A stretch of DNA of 64,000 nt from Emergencia timonensis (GTDB taxonomy: Bacteria; Bacillota; Clostridia; Peptostreptococcales; Anaerovoracaceae), in assembly GCF_900086585.1 (NCBI RefSeq), contig NZ_FLKM01000008.1, positions 992,001 to 1,056,000 on the forward strand, written 5' to 3'. A program made the position numbers and the translations under genes. Positions 50,851 to 58,767 of the stretch are shown here, one piece after another (the first letter of the stretch is position 1; every line of letters begins with the position of its first letter). Below the pieces are notes generated by a model, which saw only the letters and a list, made by a program, of their open reading frames with translations, was not told where the DNA came from and searched no databases.

Positions 50851-52281
50851 ATGTCAGGAATTACAATCGCGCTGCTGCTGATTTATGCAGTATTATTTGG
50901 CGGGGGAAGTGTTCTTCTTATTTTACAATCTATGAGAAAGAAGAAAAGCCCTGCAGGCGGTGATCAAAAAACTGTAAAAAATCAAGATGGATTTGGATCC
51001 AGGCTTGGATTTATCCTATCTACAGTCGGTTTAGCTGTAGGTGTCGGTGCAATGTGGAGGTTCCCTATGATGTGTGCGCAATGGGGAGGCGGCGCATTTG
51101 TACTCGCATTCGTAGTTATTTGTATTGTAATCGTGATACCCGCCGGATGGGCAGAAATCTCTTTCGGCAGAAAGTTCAAAAAGGGACCTGTCGGTGCGCT
51201 CAACGCAGTCGCTGGCAAAACTGGTAAAGGTCTCGGTTACATCATGGGTGGTACTTCTTTAGGTTTATTTGCATATTATCCCGCAATAATGGCAATTATT
51301 CTATGCTATATTTTTAAGTCTTTTGGTGGAATTGATTATGCACAGAATGCACAGGCAGTCTACGATGCTACCAACGACAACAGGCCGGTAATCTATATCC
51401 TTGTTGTGGCAGTGATTCTTCTGGTGGCATTTGTCAGTTTACGAGGCATTCAGAAGGGTATTGAGAAAATCTGTAAGATTCTCCTTCCACTGCTGTTCCT
51501 CATTTTGATTGCGATTACGATTCGTATCTGTCTGATTCCGGGAATTGCAGAAGGTATTGAATTCTACATCAGACCTGACTGGGCACAATTGGCAAACCCA
51601 CAGATGTGGGCGGCAGCCGCTGGAATGGCTCTCTTCGCAGTAGGGCTTGGACCTGCATGCCTGTTGGCATATGGCAGATATGTGGACGATGATATGGATA
51701 TTGCTACAGATTTTATCACTGTAAATGTAGTCCAGCTGACCATCTGCCTGATTTCTGGTTTTGTCGTCATACCGGCAGTCGTCGCTTTTGGATTAGATCC
51801 ATTTATCGGAAAAGGATTGCTGTTTGTTTCACTGCCGACTGTATTTGCAACAATTCCAGGCGGCAGCATCTTCTTGATCCTGTTCTTTATCGCTCTGATG
51901 TTTGCTGGAATTTCATCATCGCTGAATCAGGTTGAGATTCCTGTCCAGGCTTTGATGGACGAAGAAGGTTTTGGCATGAGCAGAAAGAAAGCCGTATTGA
52001 CCTGTGTCGTCATCGCAGTGCTGATTGCAATTCCATGTGTTTGGAATGACGCTTTCTTCGCTGTATTCGATAATGTCATCGGCAACATCATGTACACCTT
52101 TGACGCGGCAGCGCTTGCCATCGTATTAGCTTGGAAGGTTGGGGCAAAGACTGTCAGGGAAGAATGGTATCTTCCGACATCGGCTGTCAAATGGGGCAGA
52201 CCAATTGACTATATGTATAAATACGTTGCGGTTATCTGTCTGGTATACTTTACGATTACCGCGGTAATTTCATTATTCTAA
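50851..52281 (+). CDS. NSS-family Na+-dependent transporter
   Basis: A 476-residue member of the neurotransmitter:sodium symporter family, which takes up amino acids with Na+. The TM1 signature reads GLAVGVGAMWRFPMMCAQWGGGAF. Unlike usual bacterial NSS proteins it has an extra N-terminal hydrophobic helix (ITIALLLIYAVLFGGGSVLLIL), then a basic linker KKKSPAGGDQK before TM1. GAGGAGTG fixes the start. It follows the mutase by 84 bp in the same direction and is likely to import the substrate that the mutase pathway handles. Confidence 0.9.
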   Translation: MSGITIALLLIYAVLFGGGSVLLILQSMRKKKSPAGGDQKTVKNQDGFGSRLGFILSTVGLAVGVGAMWRFPMMCAQWGGGAFVLAFVVICIVIVIPAGWAEISFGRKFKKGPVGALNAVAGKTGKGLGYIMGGTSLGLFAYYPAIMAIILCYIFKSFGGIDYAQNAQAVYDATNDNRPVIYILVVAVILLVAFVSLRGIQKGIEKICKILLPLLFLILIAITIRICLIPGIAEGIEFYIRPDWAQLANPQMWAAAAGMALFAVGLGPACLLAYGRYVDDDMDIATDFITVNVVQLTICLISGFVVIPAVVAFGLDPFIGKGLLFVSLPTVFATIPGGSIFLILFFIALMFAGISSSLNQVEIPVQALMDEEGFGMSRKKAVLTCVVIAVLIAIPCVWNDAFFAVFDNVIGNIMYTFDAAALAIVLAWKVGAKTVREEWYLPTSAVKWGRPIDYMYKYVAVICLVYFTITAVISLF

Positions 52282-52353
52282 AGCAAACGATTGATTGGGC
52301 TGGTATGCGGACGCACGCAAATCAGCCCGTTCTGTTAAAAGGAGGAAACTGTT

Positions 52354-53112
52354 ATGAGATTTACAGGAAAAGTAGTCATTATCACGGGCTCTGGAGCAGG
52401 TATCGGCCAGGCTGCCGCTGTGGCTTTTGCTAGGGAAGGCGCCAAAGTCGTAGTAAATTCCGTCACGGAAAAAAGTGGTGCAGAAACCCTGGCTCTCGTT
52501 GAAAAACAGGGAGGAGAAGGCATTTATGTGCAGGGAGACGTTTCAAAGTCAGAAGATGTAAAGAAAATTGTCGCAGCCACCATCGGCCGCTTTGGCACAG
52601 TTGACGTTCTGGTAAACGTTGCGGGGATTGTCATTGCAGGACGTGCGGACAACACTAGAGAAGAGGACTGGGATAAAATGATGGACGTCAATGCGAAGGG
52701 CACTTTTATGATGATTCGCGAGGTTTTGCCATGTATGCTGGAAAAACATCACGGTTCCATTGTCAATATCGCATCAATTGCGGCACAAAAAGGATTGAAG
52801 GATCGTTTTGCCTACTCTGCATCGAAAGGCGCTGTTCTTTCCATGAGCCATTCCCTTGCGGCAGAGTATGTGGACCAGGGGATTCGCTGCAATGTGGTAT
52901 GCCCGGGAACGATTTTGACGCCGTCCCTGCAGTATCGCATCGATCACGCAGAAAATCCTGAAGCTATGAAAGCTGACTTCTTTGCCCGCCAGCCGATTGG
53001 GCGATTAGGCAAGCCGGAAGAAGTGGCAGAGGCGATTCTCTTTGCTGCTGACGACGCAGCAGGTTTTATGACTTCCGCGGTGGTTTCCATCAACGGAGGT
53101 ATGATTATTTAG
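52354..53112 (+). CDS. SDR-family oxidoreductase
   Basis: A 252-residue classical short-chain dehydrogenase. The NAD(P) loop is TGSGAGIGQ, NVAG stands in the NNAG position, the catalytic Ser is in NIASIAA and the YSASK pair is intact; the C-terminus ends SINGGMII. Absence of a basic residue right after the glycine loop gives no firm choice between NAD and NADP. AAAGGAGG precedes the start. It is the last gene of the mutase block, so it probably oxidises or reduces a hydroxy or oxo acid in that pathway. Confidence 0.9.
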   Translation: MRFTGKVVIITGSGAGIGQAAAVAFAREGAKVVVNSVTEKSGAETLALVEKQGGEGIYVQGDVSKSEDVKKIVAATIGRFGTVDVLVNVAGIVIAGRADNTREEDWDKMMDVNAKGTFMMIREVLPCMLEKHHGSIVNIASIAAQKGLKDRFAYSASKGAVLSMSHSLAAEYVDQGIRCNVVCPGTILTPSLQYRIDHAENPEAMKADFFARQPIGRLGKPEEVAEAILFAADDAAGFMTSAVVSINGGMII

Positions 53113-53120
53113 AGGTGGGC

Positions 53121-53521
53121 AGACAAAGCGCACGGCAAACGCATGAAAACATTTGCGTGCGCCTTCATTTTCATTTTTTGAGCTGTTACTTGCACTTTTT
53201 TTGATTATAGTAAACCAATCCGCCCTCATTTTTGAATTTAGACGATCTACTTGCGTGCGAGAGAAAAATCTGACTGGTTTCAAAGGCATTTACCCTTTTA
53301 TCCATCAGGTTCCAGTCAATATCATTCCATATAATTCCTTATATGGCAATTTCTATAGTATGAATCCCATGTTTGCAAAGGGGGTAGCGCAAGTAAACTT
53401 AAAAAAAACAAGAATGAAGGCGGAAATATGGACATGGGCAGTGTTTTGTGCCATCATGCCCTGCTTTTTTAGAAATGAAGGCGTGTCAATTTATTTCATG
53501 CGTTTGCCGTAAGACAAAGCG
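53121..53521. mobile_element. Non-autonomous transposon (MITE) with 17-bp ends and 10-bp target duplication
   Basis: ACGGCAAACGCATGAAA (53132-53148) is an exact reverse complement of TTTCATGCGTTTGCCGT (53494-53510). Just outside lie identical 10-bp repeats, AGACAAAGCG (53121-53130 and 53512-53521), the expected target-site duplication. Inside, CGCCTTCATTT (53160-53170) and AAATGAAGGCG (53473-53483) extend the inverted repeat symmetrically. The 379-bp body has no transposase gene; a 119-codon frame spans it but lacks a ribosome site. It inserted 8 bp after the SDR stop codon. Confidence 0.8.
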
Positions 53522-53676
53522 TGGTTCCGCTTTATTTATTATGCAGGAAATATCGATGAAATCGATATTGACGGAATATCAAAGAAAGTACCCTGCGAAG
53601 AGTCACCCCTTGCGGGCGACATGTGGAAATAGGAATCGCAGGTTCCGTCATTTCCACTTTTTTTATAACTTGCTGT
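53522..53676. other. Spacer with a terminator hairpin
   Basis: Between the MITE and array B. AATATCGAT/ATCGATATT forms a small perfect hairpin near 53546-53566. GTGGAAAT (53623-53630) and ATTTCCAC (53650-53657) close a larger one followed by seven T, a plus-strand terminator. No gene seen. Confidence 0.65.
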
Positions 53677-54094
53677 ATGGTATAATAAACGTACAATCCT
53701 CTCAACTTCGTTGCAAGGAAACATTCATTGAATCATGACGTTTGATTCTATATTCAAAGGAAACGTCATGGTATAATAGTTCCAGAATCAAACGGCGTTG
53801 CCGAGAGGTAGGAACTATTGAATCATGTGCCTCGATTCTATTTTTAGAGGAATGCACATGGTATAATGAACGTACGATCCTCTCAACTTCGTTGCAAGGA
53901 AACGTTCATTGAATCATGACGTTTGATTCTATATTCAAAGGAATCGTCATGGTATAATAGTTCCAGAATCAAACGGCGTTGCCTTTCTGCCCCAAGCTTG
54001 CTTGGCTAGGCAGAACGGACAGCGGAGTGAACTGTGCGAGCGTAGGAATATTGCGAAGCAATATGTTGCCGAGAGACAGGAACTATTGAACCAT
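53677..54094 (+). repeat. Hairpin-ladder array B
   Basis: Seven consecutive stem-loops share arms: 53677-53692/53721-53736; 53727-53743/53761-53777; 53768-53783/53811-53826; 53817-53833/53847-53867; 53858-53873/53902-53917; 53908-53924/53941-53958; 53949-53964/54079-54094. Each junction has ATTGAATCATG or CATGGTATAAT, which pair with one mismatch and G-U wobbles in plus-strand RNA. Hairpins 5-7 repeat 1-3 about 181 bp later. TGGTATAAT, a perfect extended -10, occurs four times. The last loop carries the 91-nt module. The array ends 28 bp before the FadR-type gene. Confidence 0.88.
53978..54068 (+). repeat. 91-nt module, copy 2
   Basis: Almost identical to the reverse complement of 43383-43473. 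Compared with the sister loop at 53792-53806 (CGGCGTTGCCGAGAG), it splits GTTGCC from GAGAG and leaves GTTGCC at both ends, as if inserted with a 6-bp duplication. Confidence 0.9.
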
Positions 54095-54122
54095 AGAATT
54101 TTATTGAAAAATGGAGAATTAC

Positions 54123-54848
54123 ATGGAGAACGACAAGCTATTAGATAAACTGGTAATCAATGAGATTAAAACACAATCTGACTATCTGGCTGACAAAATA
54201 AAGAATATGATTGTATCAAGGGAGTTTCATGACGGGTTTGTTTTTCCAAATGAGAACGAATTCTGTAAAAAACTGAATGTGAGCCGCAGCACCTTGCGGG
54301 AAGCATATAAGATTCTCGATACACAAGGGTTTATACACCGGACCAAGCACGGAACCTACGTAAAGTGCAGAGACGATATTGCCAAGCAGGGAGACTTTGC
54401 TGCCAGTTTGGAGTTGGCGGACAACCATGAAATGGTAGAGTTCGTCTGTGCTTTAGAACCCGAAGCGGTTTTTCTCGCCGCCCAAAAAGTGGATGAAGAA
54501 GGTCTGGTCAAACTGGAAGAACTCATGATTGCCTGCGAAGAGGCAATGGGTAACTCAAAGAATCTGGTGGATATGAATTATCAGTTTCACGCCTGCATCA
54601 GAGAATTGGCAAAGAATAACCTGATCACCAGTGCCCTGACCGCATACTATGATATTTTCAATCATCAGATCATTGAGGACATCTATGCCGTTGGCACGGA
54701 TACAGAGGCATTTAAGAAAGAGTCCCTAGTACAGCACAGAGAACTGTTTGAAGCGCTGAAGAATCATGAAGCTGAAAAAGCAAAGAGCCTGGCATACAAT
54801 CATCTGCTGGACTCCATGAATTTCCAATTGAAAACGAGCGGAAAATAG
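54123..54848 (+). CDS. FadR-type GntR regulator (FCD domain)
   Basis: A 241-residue regulator. The winged HTH is at about residues 18-90 (FPNENEFCKKLNVSRSTLREAYKILDTQGFI). The FCD domain at 95-230 shows the metal-site pattern MNYQFHACIRELAKNN and QHRELFEALKNHEAEKAKSLAYNH in pieces. Start 54123 (MENDKLL) has GGAG 6-7 nt upstream; ATG 54111 lacks one. It lies 28 bp past the hairpin array and convergent to the glycyl radical enzyme, so it may act on that system, but its operator was not identified. Confidence 0.9.
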   Translation: MENDKLLDKLVINEIKTQSDYLADKIKNMIVSREFHDGFVFPNENEFCKKLNVSRSTLREAYKILDTQGFIHRTKHGTYVKCRDDIAKQGDFAASLELADNHEMVEFVCALEPEAVFLAAQKVDEEGLVKLEELMIACEEAMGNSKNLVDMNYQFHACIRELAKNNLITSALTAYYDIFNHQIIEDIYAVGTDTEAFKKESLVQHRELFEALKNHEAEKAKSLAYNHLLDSMNFQLKTSGK

Positions 54849-54864
54849 GAACTTATAACAAATG

Positions 54865-54912
54865 AAAACCCGCGCCTGGTGACTGGCTGAAGTCTCAGGG
54901 GCGGGTTTTCGC
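54865..54912. terminator. Bidirectional terminator
   Basis: AAAACCCGC (54865-54873) pairs with GCGGGTTTT (54901-54909) between the convergent regulator and glycyl radical enzyme genes. Confidence 0.85.
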
Positions 54913-54932
54913 ATCTTTAACTATATAAGGAA

Positions 54933-57290
54933 TTATACGCTTCTCTGAACGGTTCTTTCGATGATATTGTCCTGTATTTCTGCGCTAAGATCGACGAAGT
55001 ATGCGGAGTATCCCGCTACACGGACTAGGATATGCCTGTAGTTATCCGGATCTTTTTGCGCCGCGCGCAGGGTCTCGTCGTCTACCACGTTGATCTGGAT
55101 GTGATATCCGTTCTGGGCGAAGTGGGCGCGGAATACGGTTTCGATGATGTCGATGCCTTTTTCCCCAGCAACGATGGCTGGATCGAAGCGCTGATTCAAT
55201 AACAGGCCGCTTTGCGGCACCAGCTCGTCGCAAGCGCTTAAGGAGTTCACCACTGCAGTAGGCCCGTTGACATCACAGCCCAGGGAAGGCGACGCATTGT
55301 CTGCCAGAGCCTCACCTGCCAGTCTGCCGTCAGGGGTTGCGCCGATCAGCTTGCCCAGTTCGATGTTGTAAGCCTGGGTAGCGACCAATGTAGTATATGG
55401 GCCGCCGTGAGCATCGTGATACTGCTGGAAGGAATCGTCGATGAATCCGATGAGCCAGCCGGCATACTTGTCAACCTCTTCGATGTTGTTGCCGAACTTC
55501 GGCGCTTTGTTGATCAAAAGCTGGCGCAGATCTTCGCGACCCTCAAAGTTGGTATCCAGCAGGTCGATCAGCTCACCCATAGTCAGGTAATGCTTCTTGA
55601 AGACGCACTCATCGATGGCAGCCAGGGAATCCACGATATTGGCGATGCCGGAGATGGCGATGGCCGAATAATGGTGATTGGAGCCTTTCTGCTGTAACAG
55701 CTTTCCCTTCTCAATGCAGCCTACGGAGAAACAGGAGCCGATCAAAGTCGGCAGCGCATAAGCGTGGGCCGCCAGGGTTCGGTTGCACAGTGTGACAAAT
55801 TCTCTCAGGAAGAAGTTATGCTGCTCTGCATAGGCATCCATGACATCTTCTATGCAAGTGAACTCTCTTGGATCGCCGGTTACCGGTCCCAGCTGCGTCT
55901 TTGTCACAGGGTCACAGCCGTTATGGAGGGCGATTTCGAAGATTTTGATCGGGTTGAAATACCCCGGATTGCTCTGAAAGTCTGTCTTGCCCAGAACGTG
56001 CGGCTCGATGCAGCCGCAGATGCCCCAGTTACGCGCTTCCTTCAAGGTGAAGCCTAAGCCCAGAAGGTAGGTGATTGCCGTGGTGTCGTTGTAGAAGGCC
56101 GGGTGGCTGCCGCCTTCTCTCGCTACGTCGATGGCCAGCCGGAAGGTCTCCTCGTCGATATTCGGATGCCAGCGGAAAGAAATGCAAGGCTCGTCGGTCT
56201 GCAGGTCTTTCATGCTGCGTAAGAATACGCGGGTCAGTTCATTACAGCCGTCCTTGCCGTTAGGCAGGACGCCGCCCAACATGATGTGCATCCACAGAGG
56301 GCAGCCCGGATCGGCGATGGACTCCTTCTCTGTCCTGATATTCCAAAGTTCGCAGATTTTGAGCTTGAATTCTAAGATGATATCCTTGAAATATTCTTCA
56401 CTGGCGCCTTTGGCAGCCTCCTTTTCGTAGAACGGATACATGTACTGGTCGTAACGTCCCAGGGTGTGGTCGCCGCCTGCCACTTCTAACACCTGGGACA
56501 AGTGGTTGAACCATACTAGCTGATTGGCTTGCAGGAAGGTCTTCGGCGCAAATTCCGGAACCACTCTGCAGTTTTCTGCCATGGTCAAAAGCTCAGCTTT
56601 CCGCGTCTCGTCGAGGCACTGTGCTGCCATGTTTTCTGCCATATCCGCATAGCGGTGAGCAAAGCTGATGATCGCTTCCATGGTGATGATCATGGCCTGC
56701 CATGCAATTCTCTGCTCCATGTCGTAGACATCGTCTACATTGTGCGCGGCCAGCTTTTCCTTGCACTGGTCGATGTAGTAGCGGTAACCGTGCTTCACCA
56801 GGTCTTCGTAATTAGGCGAATGATTCATGGTGGATTGGTTGGAAATACCGTGGGTGCAGATACCCACGTCGATCATCTTTCTCGTCAAATCTTCTGTCTG
56901 TGCTCTGGCAAAATCTCCAAAGGCGTGGCCTTTCCAAATCTTAGCGATCTTCCGCAGTTCATCCTTTTCACCAGGAAGAAATTCCAGACGATCAGAAGGT
57001 CTGGTGTCCAGGGTTTCCAAATCGTCGTATAACCAGGCAGTTACATCGGGATGGAGAGGAACAGCTTGCCAGCGGGAACCCAGGTGGCCTGCCAGCTGCT
57101 CACCGTCTGGATCGATAAAGATCTTCTTGTTCTCCAGAAAATACTGAAAGGCCTGTGCCCTCCGAAGAATATAGTTTTCCATGGACGGCTGGCTGTAAAA
57201 TTCGGTCATCAACCTGGCGCGGTCCAGGCAGATGGTCGGTTGGGTGTTGCGCACTTTGTCGCTCATTGCCGCGATTCTCTCTGACATCAT
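54933..57290 (-). CDS. Glycyl radical enzyme, substrate unknown
   Basis: A 785-residue member of the pyruvate formate-lyase-like family. The active-site thiyl cysteine and neighbouring base are in WGICGCIEPH (Cys427, Glu429), and the radical glycine is in RVAGYSAYF (Gly760). The GCxE pattern places it among dehydratase/lyase members (diol dehydratase, choline lyase, isethionate or dihydroxypropanesulfonate lyases, hydroxyproline dehydratase), not formate lyases. I cannot assign one; the RxxxQ pattern reported for isethionate lyase is not seen in the matching THGISNQ region. AAAGGAG precedes the start. It is downstream of its activase (ATGA overlap), from a sigma-54 promoter at 58262-58277. 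No microcompartment shell genes are nearby. Confidence 0.92.
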   Translation of the reverse strand: MMSERIAAMSDKVRNTQPTICLDRARLMTEFYSQPSMENYILRRAQAFQYFLENKKIFIDPDGEQLAGHLGSRWQAVPLHPDVTAWLYDDLETLDTRPSDRLEFLPGEKDELRKIAKIWKGHAFGDFARAQTEDLTRKMIDVGICTHGISNQSTMNHSPNYEDLVKHGYRYYIDQCKEKLAAHNVDDVYDMEQRIAWQAMIITMEAIISFAHRYADMAENMAAQCLDETRKAELLTMAENCRVVPEFAPKTFLQANQLVWFNHLSQVLEVAGGDHTLGRYDQYMYPFYEKEAAKGASEEYFKDIILEFKLKICELWNIRTEKESIADPGCPLWMHIMLGGVLPNGKDGCNELTRVFLRSMKDLQTDEPCISFRWHPNIDEETFRLAIDVAREGGSHPAFYNDTTAITYLLGLGFTLKEARNWGICGCIEPHVLGKTDFQSNPGYFNPIKIFEIALHNGCDPVTKTQLGPVTGDPREFTCIEDVMDAYAEQHNFFLREFVTLCNRTLAAHAYALPTLIGSCFSVGCIEKGKLLQQKGSNHHYSAIAISGIANIVDSLAAIDECVFKKHYLTMGELIDLLDTNFEGREDLRQLLINKAPKFGNNIEEVDKYAGWLIGFIDDSFQQYHDAHGGPYTTLVATQAYNIELGKLIGATPDGRLAGEALADNASPSLGCDVNGPTAVVNSLSACDELVPQSGLLLNQRFDPAIVAGEKGIDIIETVFRAHFAQNGYHIQINVVDDETLRAAQKDPDNYRHILVRVAGYSAYFVDLSAEIQDNIIERTVQRSV

Positions 57291-58216
57291 AACAATATCT
57301 CCTTTTTATTTTTTTTAGTATAAAAACACTGCTTGCCAGATGGTTTTAATATCTGACCCGCCAGTTTCACCAACTGAATGATTTGCTCCTCTGCAGGCGG
57401 CTCGGTGCCGCCCAGGGCATAAGGTCTGCCCAGAGAGGCGTATTTTCCGCTGCCCAGGTTGTGATAAGGCAGCAGCTCGTACTCTTTGACCGCCGGAATG
57501 TCTTTGATCAATGTGGCGATGCCGATGATGTTCTCTTGTGAGTCATTGTATCCTGGTACCACAGGCGTTCGCACGGTGATGGGAATGTCGTGGTTTGAAA
57601 TCAAGTTAAGATTCTTTATGATTTCCTCGTTGCCTGCGCCGGTCAGCTGTTGATGGGCCGCAGAATCAATGTGCTTGAGGTCGAAGAATATGTGGTCTAT
57701 ATAAGGAAGCGCCGTTTTGAACGCCTCGTAATCACCAAAACCGCAGGTCTCTATGGCCGTGTTGATTCTGAACCGTTTGCATTTCTCTGTGATTGCGGTC
57801 AGAAATTCCGGATGGGTCAAAGGTTCGCCACCTGAAAAGGTTACGCCGCCGCCATACAATTCGTAGTAAAGCCGATCCTTGTAAATCTCTTTGAAAACGG
57901 CATCCGCATCCATCTCCCTGCCCACCAGCTCTTTGGATTCGGCATAGCAGACATCCACACATCTGAGACAGTTTCTGCATTGACTGCGGTCGATGACAAA
58001 ATCGCCGTCAACCAGAGAAATCGCTGCCTCTGGGCAGACCCTCTGACAGGTGCCGCAGTGAATGCATTTTCTGGGGATTTCCATAATCTCCTCTTGATAG
58101 GATTGCGACTCTGGATTGGCACACCAAAGGCAGTGTAGAGGACAGCCTTTGAGAAATACCAGTGTGCGCAGTCCGTTTCCATCGTGAATGGAACATTTTT
58201 GTATATTGAATATCAA
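57287..58216 (-). CDS. Glycyl-radical-enzyme activase (radical SAM)
   Basis: A 309-residue activating enzyme. The radical SAM cluster motif is CPLHCLWC (CxxxCxxC), and a ferredoxin-like insert holds two more [4Fe-4S] sites (CIHCGTCQRVCP and CRNCLRCVDVC). GGGVTFSGGEPL, and IETCGFGD further on, complete the family pattern. It creates the glycyl radical on the enzyme encoded next. TTG at 58216 was chosen: GGGAG is 7 nt upstream and the sigma-54 promoter would start transcription near 58252, which would leave the GTG at 58249 without a ribosome site. Confidence 0.93.
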   Translation of the reverse strand: MIFNIQKCSIHDGNGLRTLVFLKGCPLHCLWCANPESQSYQEEIMEIPRKCIHCGTCQRVCPEAAISLVDGDFVIDRSQCRNCLRCVDVCYAESKELVGREMDADAVFKEIYKDRLYYELYGGGVTFSGGEPLTHPEFLTAITEKCKRFRINTAIETCGFGDYEAFKTALPYIDHIFFDLKHIDSAAHQQLTGAGNEEIIKNLNLISNHDIPITVRTPVVPGYNDSQENIIGIATLIKDIPAVKEYELLPYHNLGSGKYASLGRPYALGGTEPPAEEQIIQLVKLAGQILKPSGKQCFYTKKNKKEILL

Positions 58217-58261
58217 AACAGTTCTCCCTTTCTTTTCATGTTGCTGCACACAAAATACTAC

Positions 58262-58277
58262 AGCAAGAAACGTGCCA
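58262..58277 (-). promoter_or_regulatory. Sigma-54 promoter of the glycyl radical operon
   Basis: On the minus strand the sequence reads TGGCACGTTTCTTGCT, an exact match to the -24/-12 consensus. Confidence 0.9.
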
Positions 58278-58337
58278 CGGTTCGGATAATTGATTTTGAT
58301 TCGTTTTACTGTGGTTTTTGTAAAATGTTGATCAGAA

Positions 58338-58495
58338 TTGAGACAAAGGCAGAGTCAGTCGTCTCAAATATAAGACGCGATTAAAATGCAAGTAAGTGGT
58401 ATCAAGAAATAAGCATGATGAGAGTGTTTAAAATGTGAGACAGAATTGCGAGTAAAATCTCAAAAATGATACATAAAATGACACAATTTTGAGAT
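58338..58495. promoter_or_regulatory. Candidate enhancer sites between the two sigma-54 promoters
   Basis: TTGAGAC (58338-58344) with GTCTCAA (58361-58367) is a perfect dyad. TGAGAC (58436-58441) with TCTCA (58458-58462) repeats it at nearly the same spacing, and TGAGAT (58490-58495) adds a fifth half-site. They lie 80-240 bp from both predicted start points, suiting the regulator encoded at 61810. The rest of the 58217-58767 gap holds only the two promoters. Confidence 0.6.
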
Positions 58496-58548
58496 GAATC
58501 CAGGTGATATGTCGCATTTTTCAGTCAATTTTGCGGAAAATTGCTCCA

Positions 58549-58564
58549 TGGCATGATACTTGCT
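58549..58564 (+). promoter_or_regulatory. Sigma-54 promoter of the TRAP operon
   Basis: TGGCATGATACTTGCT has the invariant GG and GC 12 bp apart and one change from TGGCAC. The leader to the ATG at 58768 is about 190 nt. Confidence 0.85.
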
Positions 58565-58767
58565 CTAATGATAAACGACATCGGCATATCGCATCTATTA
58601 CGATATGAGCAGATTAGAAACTAAAAGTGAGGAGGTTGATAAAGTAAAACAGAAGTTTTGATATATCAAATACTCTCTAAGTGCTCAATATTGGTAAATA
58701 TTGGACCATGGTAGAAGATGGAATCAATGGTATTATTATGTTAAGTGATGAAAAGGAGGAACTATCA

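Noticed and set aside
53153..53512. 119-codon plus-strand frame inside the MITE
   Set aside because: No ribosome site, begins and ends in the terminal repeats, and shows no family resemblance.
54933..57290. Isethionate sulfite-lyase assignment for the glycyl radical enzyme
   Set aside because: GCIE and a TRAP neighbour fit, but the RxxxQ substrate contact is not visible at the expected place and no sulfur-metabolism gene is adjacent; left as substrate unknown.
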